This document shows positions 1 to 9,246 of a DNA stretch of 64,000 nucleotides, piece after piece; within the stretch, counting starts at the first letter, position 1; each line of letters starts with the position of its first letter. The stretch is taken from assembly GCF_002608565.1 (NCBI RefSeq), contig NZ_LIXM01000004.1, positions 62,001 through 126,000 on the forward strand, read 5' to 3'. The position numbers were made by a program, and so were the translations under genes. Under the pieces are notes generated by a model that saw only the letters and a list, made by a program, of their open reading frames with translations, was not told the origin of the DNA and made no database searches. Source of the stretch: Vibrio sp. PID17_43 (GTDB lineage Bacteria; Pseudomonadota; Gammaproteobacteria; Enterobacterales; Vibrionaceae).

Positions 1-24
1 TTTTTTTAGACTAATTCGAGTGCT

Positions 25-1008
25 TTATCCGAGGTGATGGCAACGAGCGTAATGGTCTTCGGCGACTTTGGTCGGTTCGGGCACAGATTGTGTGCACACT
101 TCGGTCGCTTTAAGGCAGCGGGTGGCAAACGGGCACCCTACACTGCTTGGCTTCCACAATGGGATATCGCCTTTCTTCGCCGTAAGCTCACGTTTTCCTG
201 AGTTACCCACCTCTGGTACGGCGGATAACAGCAGCTGTGAATATGGGTGCTGCGGATTTTGTGTCACGTTATCACTATTGCCCCACTCAACCATATGGCC
301 AACGTACATCACGGCCGTTTTCTCAGCAAAGTAGCGCGCAGTAGCGATATCGTGAGTAATGTACATAAAGGAGATGCCGTGCTTATCTTTCAAATCTGAC
401 ATCAAGTTTAAGATACCTAAGCGCACTGACACATCGAGCATTGAGATAGGCTCATCAGCCAGAATGACTTCTGGATCAACCGCAATCGCACGGGCAATCG
501 CCACACGTTGACGCTGGCCACCACTGAGTTCGTGCGGGTACTTTTCTGCCGTCTCTTTCACCGGAGAAAGACCTACCAGCTCAAGCAACTCGTACACTAA
601 TTTTGGAATTGCGTGCTTCTCTGCGCGGTTATGAATCATCAACGGACGAGCAATGTGATGATAAATAGTATGCACTGGGTTTAACGAACCAAATGGGTCT
701 TGGAAAATCATCTGAACCTGACGTGCGTATTCCAGTTCACCATGCTCTTTGATGTACTCACCGAGATCCTGACCTTTAAAAGTCACATTACCATCGGTTT
801 TATCGTAGATACGAGTCAGTATGCGAGCACCGGTACTTTTTCCCGATCCTGATTCGCCCACGATAGCGAGCGCTTCGCCTTTACGCAGTTCAAATGATAC
901 ATCGTTAACCGCACGCATCAGATTGCTTTTTGCAGACTGACCAAGTGGAAAGTCTTTCACCAGATTCTTTACTGAGAGAATCACTTCTGGGGTAGTTACA
1001 TTGTCCAT
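25..1008 (-). CDS. ABC importer ATP-binding protein, OppF/DppF type
   Basis: This is the second ATPase subunit of an Opp/Dpp-family importer and would energise uptake across the inner membrane. Walker A GESGSGKST lies at residues 51-59, followed by the signature [15 protein letters not shown] and Walker B VILADEP. The Cys-containing C-terminal extension (CPFATRC) is the usual oligopeptide-ABC tail. It is the last gene in the window of a five-gene minus-strand set running binding protein, two permeases, ATPase, ATPase. Family members are often annotated as peptide transporters, but a Vibrio subgroup moves cellobiose or chitobiose. The neighbouring beta-glucosidase and LacI genes favour an oligosaccharide substrate here, which is inference. 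Confidence 0.9.
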   Translation of the reverse strand: MDNVTTPEVILSVKNLVKDFPLGQSAKSNLMRAVNDVSFELRKGEALAIVGESGSGKSTGARILTRIYDKTDGNVTFKGQDLGEYIKEHGELEYARQVQMIFQDPFGSLNPVHTIYHHIARPLMIHNRAEKHAIPKLVYELLELVGLSPVKETAEKYPHELSGGQRQRVAIARAIAVDPEVILADEPISMLDVSVRLGILNLMSDLKDKHGISFMYITHDIATARYFAEKTAVMYVGHMVEWGNSDNVTQNPQHPYSQLLLSAVPEVGNSGKRELTAKKGDIPLWKPSSVGCPFATRCLKATEVCTQSVPEPTKVAEDHYARCHHLG

Positions 1009-1021
1009 TCATCTCTCCCGA

Positions 1022-1975
1022 TTACATCAAATGGCAGGACACTAGATTGCCATTGCTAACTGGCACCAGTGTTGGATCGCTCTTCTCGCACTGTGCAAAA
1101 CATTCATTACAGCGTGCTTGGAAGTTACACCCTTGCGGGATCTTAAGTAGGTTCACAGGGTTGCCGGGAATGCCATAAAGGCGTTCTTTTGGCCCATGAA
1201 TGGTTGGGAATGATGAGATCAAACCTTTGGTATACGGATGTTGTGGGTCGCCAAATACATTTTTCGCGTCACCCAACTCAATCAGATTACCGGCATACAT
1301 CACACCAATACGATCAGCAATCTCTCCCATCAAGCTCAAATCGTGACTGATGAACAGAATCGAGAAGCCGAACTTACTCTTGAGTTCGTACAATTCATTG
1401 AGGATTTCACGCTCAACCACCACATCAAGAGCGGTGGTTGGCTCGTCCATAATGATCAGTTTTGGCTCTAGAGCCAATGCGATCGCGATGACAACGCGTT
1501 GGCGCATGCCACCACTCAATTGGTGTGGAAAACTTGCCATGCGATCGCCGTGAATACCGACGATGCCAAGTAGCTCAACCGCTCTACCATAGGCTTCTTT
1601 ATAAGTGGTTTTACGGTGCGCCAAAATCACATCGGTGAGCTGTTCACCAATGGTGATCACTGGGTTGAGTGAATTCATTGCACTTTGGAATACTACTGAC
1701 ACGTCATTCCAACGGAATTTACGCAACTGTCTGTCGTTCATTTTCAGTACGTCCTGACCTTTGTAGAGAATTTCTCCTTCAGAGATCAGTGCAGGGGCTT
1801 TGTGCAAACGAGAGATGGCAAATGCCAACGTACTCTTGCCACAACCAGACTCACCCGCAATACCTAGCGTTTCACCCGGCGCAATGCTGATACTGACGTT
1901 GTTTACGGCACGAGCCACACCATTTGGTGACACGTAATCGACGCATAGGTTATTAATTTCTAATAAGTTGCTCAT
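1022..1975 (-). CDS. ABC importer ATP-binding protein, OppD/DppD type
   Basis: First ATPase subunit of the same importer. Walker A GESGCGKST is at residues 41-49, the signature is LSGGMRQRVVIAIAL and Walker B is LIIMDEP. A C-terminal Cys motif (CNFQARCNEC) matches the OppD tail. Its ATG overlaps the stop of the upstream permease gene as ATGA, so translation is probably coupled. It is followed 13 bp later by the OppF-type gene. OppD and OppF normally work as a heterodimer. The substrate is inferred from context, not read from this protein. Confidence 0.9.
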   Translation of the reverse strand: MSNLLEINNLCVDYVSPNGVARAVNNVSISIAPGETLGIAGESGCGKSTLAFAISRLHKAPALISEGEILYKGQDVLKMNDRQLRKFRWNDVSVVFQSAMNSLNPVITIGEQLTDVILAHRKTTYKEAYGRAVELLGIVGIHGDRMASFPHQLSGGMRQRVVIAIALALEPKLIIMDEPTTALDVVVEREILNELYELKSKFGFSILFISHDLSLMGEIADRIGVMYAGNLIELGDAKNVFGDPQHPYTKGLISSFPTIHGPKERLYGIPGNPVNLLKIPQGCNFQARCNECFAQCEKSDPTLVPVSNGNLVSCHLM

Positions 1976-2964
1976 CTTAAACCTCGGCGCTTATCTGCTT
2001 CTTTTTTCAGTTTGTGCCACAGCTTGATGTGTGGACCAGTACGAAGTTTCGGGTTACTCACTTGGTCAATCGACATGTTGATCAGTGCCAGTGCACCACC
2101 TGTGATTGCGAGAGCCATCGCAGGGACTAACATCTCCCACCAAGCGCCGGTGTATAGAGACGAAGACGTTTGTGCCCAGTACAACATCGAGCCCCAGCTC
2201 ACCTCTGTTGCGTCACCCAAACCTAGGATGCCAAGACCCGCCTCTGAGCCCATTGCGTAAATCACTGTGCCCAAGAAGCCACCAAATACGATCGAGACAA
2301 GGTTCGGTAGGATTTCGACTAGGATGATGCGGATTTTTGATTCACCCATTACTTCTGCCGAGATAATGAATTCTTTATTTCGAATCGCCATGGTCTGCGA
2401 ACGAATTACACGAGCCCCCCAAGGCCAGGAGGTTATCCCGAGCAATATGGTGATCACGAGGGACCCCACCTGCCCTAAGAAAGCGGCGAGCACAATCAGC
2501 AAAGGTAGCTGAGGGAACACCAAGAAAACGTTGGTTAGAAAGTTAAGACGCTCATCGATCTTGCCGCCGAAATAACCCGCTGAGACACCAATAACCACGG
2601 CGATACTCATCGCAATTACACCGGCAGAAATCGCTACCGTGAGTGACTTTCTTGCGCCATGCAACACTTGGCTGTAGACATCGCGACCACTACGAGTGGT
2701 GCCAAGCACGTGCTCTGCATTCGGAGCTACATGTGGTCTTGCAACACGACGGTCAGGGTCATGCGTTGCCAATACTGGGGCAAAAATCGCACCGGCTAAA
2801 ACAATAGAGAGTAACAAGCCACCAATAATGGCTGGTGGATTACCGTAAAAGAACGCGTAAACTTTGCCCAAGCTCTTTTTAATGCGCTTCCAAGAGAATT
2901 TCGATTCACGAATCATCAGTTCATCGTGCTCAGAAGGCGTTGGGGTATTGATTAATTTTTCCAT
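1972..2964 (-). CDS. ABC importer permease, OppC/DppC type
   Basis: Inner-membrane permease of the BPD_transp_1 family. A cytoplasmic N-terminus of about 45 residues precedes the first membrane helix (IIGGLLLSIVLAGAIFAPVL), and several further helices follow. The EAA-type cytoplasmic loop lies around residues 195-215 (RNKEFIISAEVMGES), where the ATPases dock. It overlaps the OppD-type gene by 4 bp and lies 8 bp from the other permease gene, so these belong to one operon. A ribosome site AAGGTG precedes the ATG. Confidence 0.88.
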   Translation of the reverse strand: MEKLINTPTPSEHDELMIRESKFSWKRIKKSLGKVYAFFYGNPPAIIGGLLLSIVLAGAIFAPVLATHDPDRRVARPHVAPNAEHVLGTTRSGRDVYSQVLHGARKSLTVAISAGVIAMSIAVVIGVSAGYFGGKIDERLNFLTNVFLVFPQLPLLIVLAAFLGQVGSLVITILLGITSWPWGARVIRSQTMAIRNKEFIISAEVMGESKIRIILVEILPNLVSIVFGGFLGTVIYAMGSEAGLGILGLGDATEVSWGSMLYWAQTSSSLYTGAWWEMLVPAMALAITGGALALINMSIDQVSNPKLRTGPHIKLWHKLKKEADKRRGLR

Positions 2965-2972
2965 GATGCACC

Positions 2973-3947
2973 TTAGTTCGAAATTCGCGGGTCAAGCCAC
3001 ACGTACAGCAGATCAGCAATGAAGTTGGCAGTCAGAACCGCCGTCACTAAGATCAATAAGATAGCTTGGATAAGTGGGTAATCACGCGCAACGATGCCCT
3101 TCAGCAGAATGTTGCCCAAACCCTGGTAGTTGAACACCACCTCAGTCATGATTGAACCTGCGAATGAAAAACCAATCGCCATCGCAATCGCTGTTGCAAC
3201 AGGTAAAATCGCATTACGACCGGCGTAGCGGCCCATCACTTTATAGCTGCTTAAGCCTTTCGCTTCTGCCATGGTGACGTAGTCTTCACCCAGTACGTTG
3301 ATCATCGCGTTACGCATGTTGAACACCCAAGTGGAGATACCCACTACCACCATTGAGCCCATTGGTAGTACCGCATGTTTCGCCACACTACTGATGAATT
3401 CCCAGTTGAAGCCCGGCTCCAATGAAGGGTCATAAGTGTATGCTAGCGGCAGCAGTTCCATCTTCAAACCGACGAAATAGAACAACAGCAATGCAGTTAC
3501 GATGTATGGGAAATTACTGATGAAGGCCAACACTGGTGGCATAATTTGACCAAACAAGCCCTCGCGATGATAAGAAGCATAAGTACCGATACTCACGCCA
3601 ATGATCAGTGCGACAATCAGAGAACCAAGCGCTAGAAACATGGTCCATGGGAGTGCCATCGCAATCACTTCAGATACGCTAACTGGGAACATCAGAACCG
3701 ATGGACCAAGTTCAAGCGTAAATACACTTTTCATGTACGCGATGTATTGAACAAAAATGTTGCCGTCAACAAAGCCGTACATCTCACGTACAGCATCCAT
3801 CTGAGCAGGATCCATTCGACCTTGTGCTGCTGCAAATAAAGCGTCAACTGGGTCACCTGGCATTAAGCGTGGCAACATAAAGTTGAACGAGATCGCAATC
3901 AGAAAGGCAGTAAAATAAAAGCCAAATCGGCGAGCAAGAAACGACAT
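2973..3947 (-). CDS. ABC importer permease, OppB/DppB type
   Basis: Partner permease of the OppB class, 324 residues with about six membrane helices. The N-terminal signature MPGDPVDALF after the first helix is typical of the family. The EAA loop reads NVLGEDYVTMAEAKGLSSYKV. AAAGG lies just upstream of the ATG. It is the first gene after the binding-protein gene, separated by about 100 bp. That gap plus transcript processing may explain higher expression of the binding protein; this is inferred, and no strong terminator is seen there. Confidence 0.88.
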   Translation of the reverse strand: MSFLARRFGFYFTAFLIAISFNFMLPRLMPGDPVDALFAAAQGRMDPAQMDAVREMYGFVDGNIFVQYIAYMKSVFTLELGPSVLMFPVSVSEVIAMALPWTMFLALGSLIVALIIGVSIGTYASYHREGLFGQIMPPVLAFISNFPYIVTALLLFYFVGLKMELLPLAYTYDPSLEPGFNWEFISSVAKHAVLPMGSMVVVGISTWVFNMRNAMINVLGEDYVTMAEAKGLSSYKVMGRYAGRNAILPVATAIAMAIGFSFAGSIMTEVVFNYQGLGNILLKGIVARDYPLIQAILLILVTAVLTANFIADLLYVWLDPRISN

Positions 3948-4050
3948 ATCAAACCTTTAACTTACGAGCCACAACACGCACTTACTTTTGCAATTACGGT
4001 TGCGGCTCCGATGTTAATTAAAAAAACCTACCTACAATTGAAAGTGCTAG

Positions 4051-5685
4051 TTATTTCAGATGTAGGTTGTTCAGGATGATCACGCGCTTACCGCCGTCAT
4101 ACCAAACCGGTTGGATGTAAGGGTCTTTCTCGCTTGGCCAGCCAACGATTTTCTTAGTGCTGTACTGGAACCAAGTTGCATTAGAGAACAAAGGGATAAA
4201 TGGCATATTTTCTGCGGTGAACTCTTGAAGCTCAGAAATGATCGCTTCTTGTTTCTTCGTATCACCAATTTTACCAAAGCTCTCAATTAGCTTATCGATT
4301 TCAGGTGAGTGAACACCATGACCTGCGTGGAAGCCTTTACCTATACGAGAGGTGTGGTAGTACTCTTGGAACGCCAGAATTGGGTTATCCGACACCATTG
4401 ACCAGTTGATCGACATGGTGAACGCACTGTCTTTCAGGTTCTTATCGTAAACCGCCCAGTCAACCGTCTTCACGTTGGCTTTGATGCCCACATCGGCATA
4501 GTATTCCGTCACCATCTGAACCACTTGGATCCAGTCTGTCCAACCGTTAACCACTTCAATATCGAACTCAACCGTTGAGCCATCTTTGTTGTCACGGAAG
4601 CCATCACCATTACGGTCAACAATGCCCGCTTCATCAAGTAAGGCCTTCGCTTTGCCTGCATCGTATTGCGTCAAATGTCCGTATTTTTTGTTCACTTCAG
4701 CATCAATGTGACTCTTGTAAAGTTCGGCGATGCCGCCCACATTATAGTTCACAGTAGGGTAACCATAGGCCGCAATATCAACGATCGCTTCACGGTCTAG
4801 CGCCATTGAAAGTGCCTGACGTACACGTAGGTCATCAAATGGTGCTTTTTTGGTATTCACGTAAAGATGAATCGCATCATTTGCTGGGTACCAGAAATGG
4901 TTGTTCTCTTTGTCTTGATTAACAAACGTCGATTCAACATCAGCGATAAAGTTTGAACCCCAGTCGATCTCACCCTTAATCAAAGCGGGTTGAATTTGTG
5001 AGTTATCGTTGTATGAACGGTAGTTTACACAGTCAAGGTATGGGCGATTCTCTAAGTAGTAGTTTTCGTTACGGCACAACTCCATTTGCTGAGGTTTAAC
5101 GTACTTCACGGTCGTCATCGGGCCACTACCGACTGGATTCGGGTTAGTAAAAGTAGGGTAATCCGTTACTTTTGACCAAGTATGTTTCGGAACAATGTGA
5201 TACGCGCCGATACTCCAAAGGAAGGTCGAATCAGCTTCTGCAAGATCAAACACAACGGTATGTTTATCGGTCGCTTTAATGCTAGTCAGGTTACCTGTCG
5301 GCCAAATCGCTTTTACATCAAATGCTGGCGCTTTCTTCGTCAGCTCAAAACTGAATACCACATCTTCCGCTGTCAGCGGAGCGCCATCAGACCATTGCAG
5401 ACCGTCACGTAATTTCAAGGTAATGGTTTTTAGATCGTCTGAGTACTGTACAGATTCCGCTAGGCGAAAGTGCGTTTCACCTGTCATGTTATTCAGGACG
5501 AACAACGGCTCATACATAATGCCATGTAGCAGATCGCCTGATGTGTAAGGGTTAAAATTTTTCACAAAACCGGTGTTAATGATTGGCACTGTCAGCGTAC
5601 CACCTTGTTTAATGCTTTCCGCTTGAGCAGTAGTGGCAAGCATCATACTGGCAGCAAAGGCAGCAAGTAGGGTTTTCTTATGCAT
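4051..5685 (-). CDS. periplasmic solute-binding protein, SBP_bac_5 family, probable beta-oligosaccharide type
   Basis: Secreted binding protein of the Opp/Dpp importer. A Sec signal peptide ends near residue 21 (ATTAQA/ES). The family pattern follows, including RLAESVQYSDDLKTITLKLR, WSDGAPLTAEDVVFSF and DDLRVRQALSMALDRE. The C-terminus (YIQPVWYDGG, ILNNLHLK) resembles Vibrio and Thermotoga oligosaccharide binders more than peptide OppA, by recall. The ATG at 5685 is preferred over a GTG one codon earlier because AAAGGA lies at good spacing. The upstream region holds three LacI-type operators. A cellobiose or other beta-glucan ligand is inferred from the adjacent beta-glucosidase operon. Confidence 0.88.
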   Translation of the reverse strand: MHKKTLLAAFAASMMLATTAQAESIKQGGTLTVPIINTGFVKNFNPYTSGDLLHGIMYEPLFVLNNMTGETHFRLAESVQYSDDLKTITLKLRDGLQWSDGAPLTAEDVVFSFELTKKAPAFDVKAIWPTGNLTSIKATDKHTVVFDLAEADSTFLWSIGAYHIVPKHTWSKVTDYPTFTNPNPVGSGPMTTVKYVKPQQMELCRNENYYLENRPYLDCVNYRSYNDNSQIQPALIKGEIDWGSNFIADVESTFVNQDKENNHFWYPANDAIHLYVNTKKAPFDDLRVRQALSMALDREAIVDIAAYGYPTVNYNVGGIAELYKSHIDAEVNKKYGHLTQYDAGKAKALLDEAGIVDRNGDGFRDNKDGSTVEFDIEVVNGWTDWIQVVQMVTEYYADVGIKANVKTVDWAVYDKNLKDSAFTMSINWSMVSDNPILAFQEYYHTSRIGKGFHAGHGVHSPEIDKLIESFGKIGDTKKQEAIISELQEFTAENMPFIPLFSNATWFQYSTKKIVGWPSEKDPYIQPVWYDGGKRVIILNNLHLK

Positions 5686-5715
5686 CACATTGTCCTTTTA
5701 TAATATTGGATTCGA

Positions 5716-5733
5716 AAAGAAAGCGCTTTCTTT
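5716..5733. promoter_or_regulatory. LacI-family operator, perfect 18-bp palindrome
   Basis: AAAGAAAGCGCTTTCTTT is fully self-complementary and has the LacI/GalR core GAAANCGNTTTC. It lies about 30 bp upstream of the binding-protein start, a position suited to repression of the importer operon. The LacI-type regulators at 6990-8009 and 13838-14842 are the obvious candidates; which one binds is not visible. Confidence 0.8.
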
Positions 5734-5821
5734 GTGAATCAAAAAATAAAGCGACTCAATTGAGTGGTCTCATTCGCTTGGCCATTACGACTCATCGCAA
5801 ATTGGCTATAAACCACAATAG

Positions 5822-5833
5822 GAAATCGCTTTC
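5822..5833. promoter_or_regulatory. LacI-family operator, second copy
   Basis: GAAATCGCTTTC matches the LacI/GalR core GAAANCGNTTTC and lies about 100 bp upstream of the first operator in the same intergenic region. Paired sites at this distance could support looping or cooperative binding, which is inference. Confidence 0.6.
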
Positions 5834-6139
5834 TTCACATTACTATATTCGTAAATCTCGCAAAGTTCTTCAATGAAAGGGAGTAAAAACAATGCGTTGA
5901 TCACAACAAATAAAAGTGTTTTATTTCAACAACTTAAAAGCAACAGAGATCTCACTTATATTTTTAATCCTTATAATTCAACAACTTAAATGCCTGCCGC
6001 TTAGCTCGGTTTTTGTGAACCAATCCAAGTTTATCTCTACTTACCATTGCCACTTAGACCAAACATGTCACCGCCCAATATTAAAGGTTCAATTGACTAC
6101 AACTCGTGCTGATGCACACAAAATCAGCACAAACATTAA

Positions 6140-6151
6140 GAAAGCGCTTTC
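6140..6151. promoter_or_regulatory. LacI-family operator, third copy
   Basis: GAAAGCGCTTTC is a perfect core palindrome 57 bp upstream of the plus-strand gene at 6208. Its position suggests that this gene belongs to the same regulon as the divergent importer operon. The rest of the 5689-6207 gap is AT-rich and shows no further gene. Confidence 0.7.
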
Positions 6152-6207
6152 AAAACCTAATATTCAGTGAAATCATCCTTTCGTCTGAGCAAATTTGAGG
6201 AACAAAC

Positions 6208-6987
6208 ATGGTTCATTTTTGGAATGGCAACAAATCAGCGATTCGCCAAGAATTCGAATGGAAACTGCTACAGCTTGTGCTACAACAGCCGAAGTTAAAC
6301 ATTTTTATAAACAATGACTTGACTAATCACCCAAGCGCTAAAGATGAAGGACTTGTCTTTTCACATGGCACCGATGTATTGGTTACAGTGGCGGGCAATC
6401 GCAAGTTTACGCCAGGTACCTATGCTATGATTCCACAACCTCTATGCCGAGGACTGTTAGGCTGCCGTGTATTGATCATACACAAGAGTCGTTTAGCTGA
6501 ATTTAGTAGGTTGACGCAGTTGCAGCTCAAGCAGTTAAGCGTTGGCATTCCAGCCACGTGGGCTGATGCCGATCTGTTTCGTTTCAATCAATATCACGTT
6601 GTCGAACAAGGGAGCTTGCAAGAGAGGCTGATCGCGGTACAGAACGGTGAGTGTGATTACGTCTCTCTTGGAGCCAATGAAGCCGAGGCAATTGTCACTC
6701 AATTTGCGCACCTCACGCCGGATTTGGTCGTGGAGCCGAGCATACTACTCTACTACCCATTCCCTTTGGTTTTTTATTGCCACCCAGAAAAAGCAGCATT
6801 GCAGAAAGCCATTGCCCGAGGGTTAGAGCGTTGCTTAGCCAACGGAGAGCTAGATATGCTATTTGAACAGACTTATGGCGCGGAAGTACAAGCTGTCAAA
6901 CTCCACCAACGCCGTGTTTTTCAGTTAGTGAATCCAATCTTACCAAGCGAATTTACGGGTTATCAGTCAGAATTACTGCCCATTTAA
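6208..6987 (+). CDS. solute-binding-like protein without signal peptide, function unknown
   Basis: A 259-residue protein with features of the type-3/type-2 periplasmic binding fold, such as LSVGIPATWADADLF, ERLIAVQNGECDYVSLGANEAEA and KAIARGLERCLANGELDMLFEQTYG, which resembles the C-terminal lobe of family-3 binders. It starts directly with a soluble sequence and no signal peptide is seen, so it is predicted cytoplasmic. That would suit a sensor or regulator, like the binding domain of SgrR but without its DNA-binding part. It diverges from the importer operon across LacI-type operators and ends 2 bp before the convergent LacI gene. Its role is not known to me. Confidence 0.75.
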   Translation: MVHFWNGNKSAIRQEFEWKLLQLVLQQPKLNIFINNDLTNHPSAKDEGLVFSHGTDVLVTVAGNRKFTPGTYAMIPQPLCRGLLGCRVLIIHKSRLAEFSRLTQLQLKQLSVGIPATWADADLFRFNQYHVVEQGSLQERLIAVQNGECDYVSLGANEAEAIVTQFAHLTPDLVVEPSILLYYPFPLVFYCHPEKAALQKAIARGLERCLANGELDMLFEQTYGAEVQAVKLHQRRVFQLVNPILPSEFTGYQSELLPI

Positions 6988-6989
6988 CA

Positions 6990-8009
6990 TCAGCTCGGGC
7001 GAAATTTAGATACCGTCGACTCCCGCACAATTAAGTTTATCGGTGGGAGTCGGGGACTGCATTTTTCGCCAGTTAGCAGGCTCAAGATTAACTCTGCACA
7101 CACCACACCGAGCTCCTCAATGGGCTGACGTAATGTGGTTAATCCAGGAGTAAAGTACTTCGACGCAGGCAAATCGTCAAAGCCAATGACAGAGACATCT
7201 TCTGGTACTCTCAAACCATGATCATGCAGAGCTTTAATAGCCCCATACGCCATCTGGTCATTAGAGGCAAACAACGCGGAAAAGTGCACCTTAGATTTGA
7301 TCAACTCTACTGTACGCTCATAACCAACCTCGCTACTAAAATCGCCCTGCTTAATCAGATTATTGCGCACGATAATCCCAGCTTCGGTCAGCGCCTTTTT
7401 GTAACCAACAAAGCGTGACACTGCGTCTGGCTGATTAAGCGAACCTTTAATATGTGCAATGTTCACATGCCCTTGTTGCAACAAGTGCAGCGTCGCCATG
7501 TGACCGCCAAGCACATTATCAATATTCACCGATTGCAACTTGTTATCCATACAGCTGTAGCCCACGGCGACCACGGGGATCTTTTTGGAATAATCCACCA
7601 GTTCTTTCTCTGTCAAACTGCCCGCCACAACAATCACGCCATCGACATTACTCTTCTCTAAATAACTCAGCGCTTGTCGTTGTATGCTGTGTTGCCAATA
7701 TCCAGAGGCAATCACAAGGGAATAGCCTTTCGATCCGAGAAACCGCTCCATGTCGTTAAAGATGCGACTGATAAAGGGGCTTCCTGGATTTTGTACCAAC
7801 ACGCCAATCGTCATCGAACGTGTGTTGGTGCCTTGATTCATGTGGTAATTGGGCTTGTAGTCTAGCGTTTTAATCGCATCTTCAATCGCGATAGTTTTGT
7901 CTTGGGAGATAAACGTTGTGCGATTAAGAAAACGCGATACGGTGCTAGGAGAGACACTGGCTAATTTAGCCACATCGTAAATCGAAGGAGAACGTTTTTT
8001 CTTTTTCAT
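6990..8009 (-). CDS. LacI/GalR-family transcriptional regulator
   Basis: 339-residue repressor. The N-terminal helix-turn-helix SIYDVAKLASVSPSTVSRFLN (residues about 9-29) is followed by a hinge helix and a periplasmic-binding-like effector domain with IGVLVQNPGSPF, DGVIVVAG and the late motif VSVIGFDDLPASKYFTPGLTT. It is convergent with the 6208 gene and lies between the two sugar-importer operons. Likely targets are the GAAANCGNTTTC palindromes at 5716, 5822 and 6140. The effector is probably an imported sugar or its breakdown product, by family knowledge. Confidence 0.9.
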   Translation of the reverse strand: MKKKKRSPSIYDVAKLASVSPSTVSRFLNRTTFISQDKTIAIEDAIKTLDYKPNYHMNQGTNTRSMTIGVLVQNPGSPFISRIFNDMERFLGSKGYSLVIASGYWQHSIQRQALSYLEKSNVDGVIVVAGSLTEKELVDYSKKIPVVAVGYSCMDNKLQSVNIDNVLGGHMATLHLLQQGHVNIAHIKGSLNQPDAVSRFVGYKKALTEAGIIVRNNLIKQGDFSSEVGYERTVELIKSKVHFSALFASNDQMAYGAIKALHDHGLRVPEDVSVIGFDDLPASKYFTPGLTTLRQPIEELGVVCAELILSLLTGEKCSPRLPPINLIVRESTVSKFRPS

Positions 8010-8099
8010 AGGTTATTCAGCAGATCCACGCAGGCAAATGATAAAAATATAAATGACGGAAAATTTTCACTCAATTCTATTTAGATATCGCATATGGAT

Positions 8100-8127
8100 A
8101 AAAAAAGCCAGTGCACAAACACTGGCT
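8100..8127 (-). terminator. intrinsic terminator of the beta-glucosidase operon
   Basis: On the minus strand, AGCCAGTG pairs with CACTGGCT around a 6-nt loop and is followed by a run of T. It lies 25-50 bp after the stop of the MalK-type gene and before the LacI gene at 6990-8009. Confidence 0.85.
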
Positions 8128-8151
8128 CTTACACTTTTCCTACAACGCGAT

Positions 8152-9246
8152 TTAGAAAGTCGCAAGCGAGTTTTCACTCAGCGCATCAAATAGGTGAATC
8201 GAATCCAAATCCAAGTACAGCGTGAGTGTATCTACATCCACTTCTGCGGCTTGAGTTTCCACCATCAGAGGCTGACCAGCAACTTCTGTTTTCAAGAGAA
8301 TGCTTGCGCCTAATAGCTCTTTGTCTTTGATTTTCACTGGGAATGGCAACACGCGATCATGATCCACTTGCTCCGCTCGCAGATGAATGTCGGTTGGACG
8401 CACACCAAAATGCAGTGCAAGATTTTTCGATGCGTGCGCTTTAAAACGCTCCGGCAATGGAATACGAACATCGCCCAATTCTACTTCCCAATTGCCCTCT
8501 TCTCCCACCAACTTCGCATCCAGCATGTTCATTGATGGATTACCGATAAACTGCGCCACGAACTTGTTTGCAGGGCGCTGGAACACTTCCGTTGGCGTAC
8601 CCACCTGAGCCACATAACCGTCTTTCAGAATCACGATGCGATCTGCCAATGTCATCGCTTCTATTTGATCGTGAGTCACATAAATCGTCGTGGTTTTTAA
8701 CTCACGATGAAGGTGTTTGATTTCTTCACGCATCACACCACGTAGCTTGGCATCAAGGTTTGATAATGGCTCATCAAACAAGAATACTTTCGGTGTACGT
8801 ACCATTGCTCGGCCCATCGCCACACGTTGACGCTGACCACCAGAAAGCTCTTTTGGCTTGCGCTCAAGAAGCGAATCCAGCTCCAACATCTGCGCCGCTT
8901 TACGCACTTCGATGTCGATTTGGTCTTTCGCCATACCTTTCAATTTAAGTGCAAAGGCAATATTCTCGTAAACCGTCATATGCGGGTATAGCGCGTAACT
9001 TTGGAACACCATCGCAAGGTCACGGTCTTTCGCGTCGATTTTGTTCATCAGCTTATCGCCAACGTAAATCTCACCAGCTGTGATGCTTTCTAAACCCGCC
9101 AACATACGCAGTGTGGTCGATTTACCACAACCAGACGGTCCAAGGAAAACCACGAACTCGCCATCTTGCACGGTAAAGTCGAAGTGCTTTACGACCTCCA
9201 CATCATCGTAAGATTTTTTGATGTTTTTGAATTCTACTTTAGCCAT
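8152..9246 (-). CDS. carbohydrate ABC importer ATPase, UgpC/MsiK/MalK family
   Basis: ATPase of a CUT1-type sugar importer, 364 residues. Walker A is GPSGCGKST near residues 37-45. The signature is [19 protein letters not shown] and Walker B is [16 protein letters not shown]. The C-terminal TOBE-type regulatory domain includes [12 protein letters not shown] and [12 protein letters not shown]. Its ATG shares one base with the stop of the beta-glucosidase gene (TAATG), which indicates coupling. It should pair with the permeases at 10621-12505. Such ATPases can serve more than one importer; that is family knowledge. Confidence 0.92.
   Translation of the reverse strand: MAKVEFKNIKKSYDDVEVVKHFDFTVQDGEFVVFLGPSGCGKSTTLRMLAGLESITAGEIYVGDKLMNKIDAKDRDLAMVFQSYALYPHMTVYENIAFALKLKGMAKDQIDIEVRKAAQMLELDSLLERKPKELSGGQRQRVAMGRAMVRTPKVFLFDEPLSNLDAKLRGVMREEIKHLHRELKTTTIYVTHDQIEAMTLADRIVILKDGYVAQVGTPTEVFQRPANKFVAQFIGNPSMNMLDAKLVGEEGNWEVELGDVRIPLPERFKAHASKNLALHFGVRPTDIHLRAEQVDHDRVLPFPVKIKDKELLGASILLKTEVAGQPLMVETQAAEVDVDTLTLYLDLDSIHLFDALSENSLATF

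Noticed and set aside
5890..5905. Possible CRP site near TCACA upstream of the importer operon
   Set aside because: The left half-site (CAATG) does not match TGTGA.
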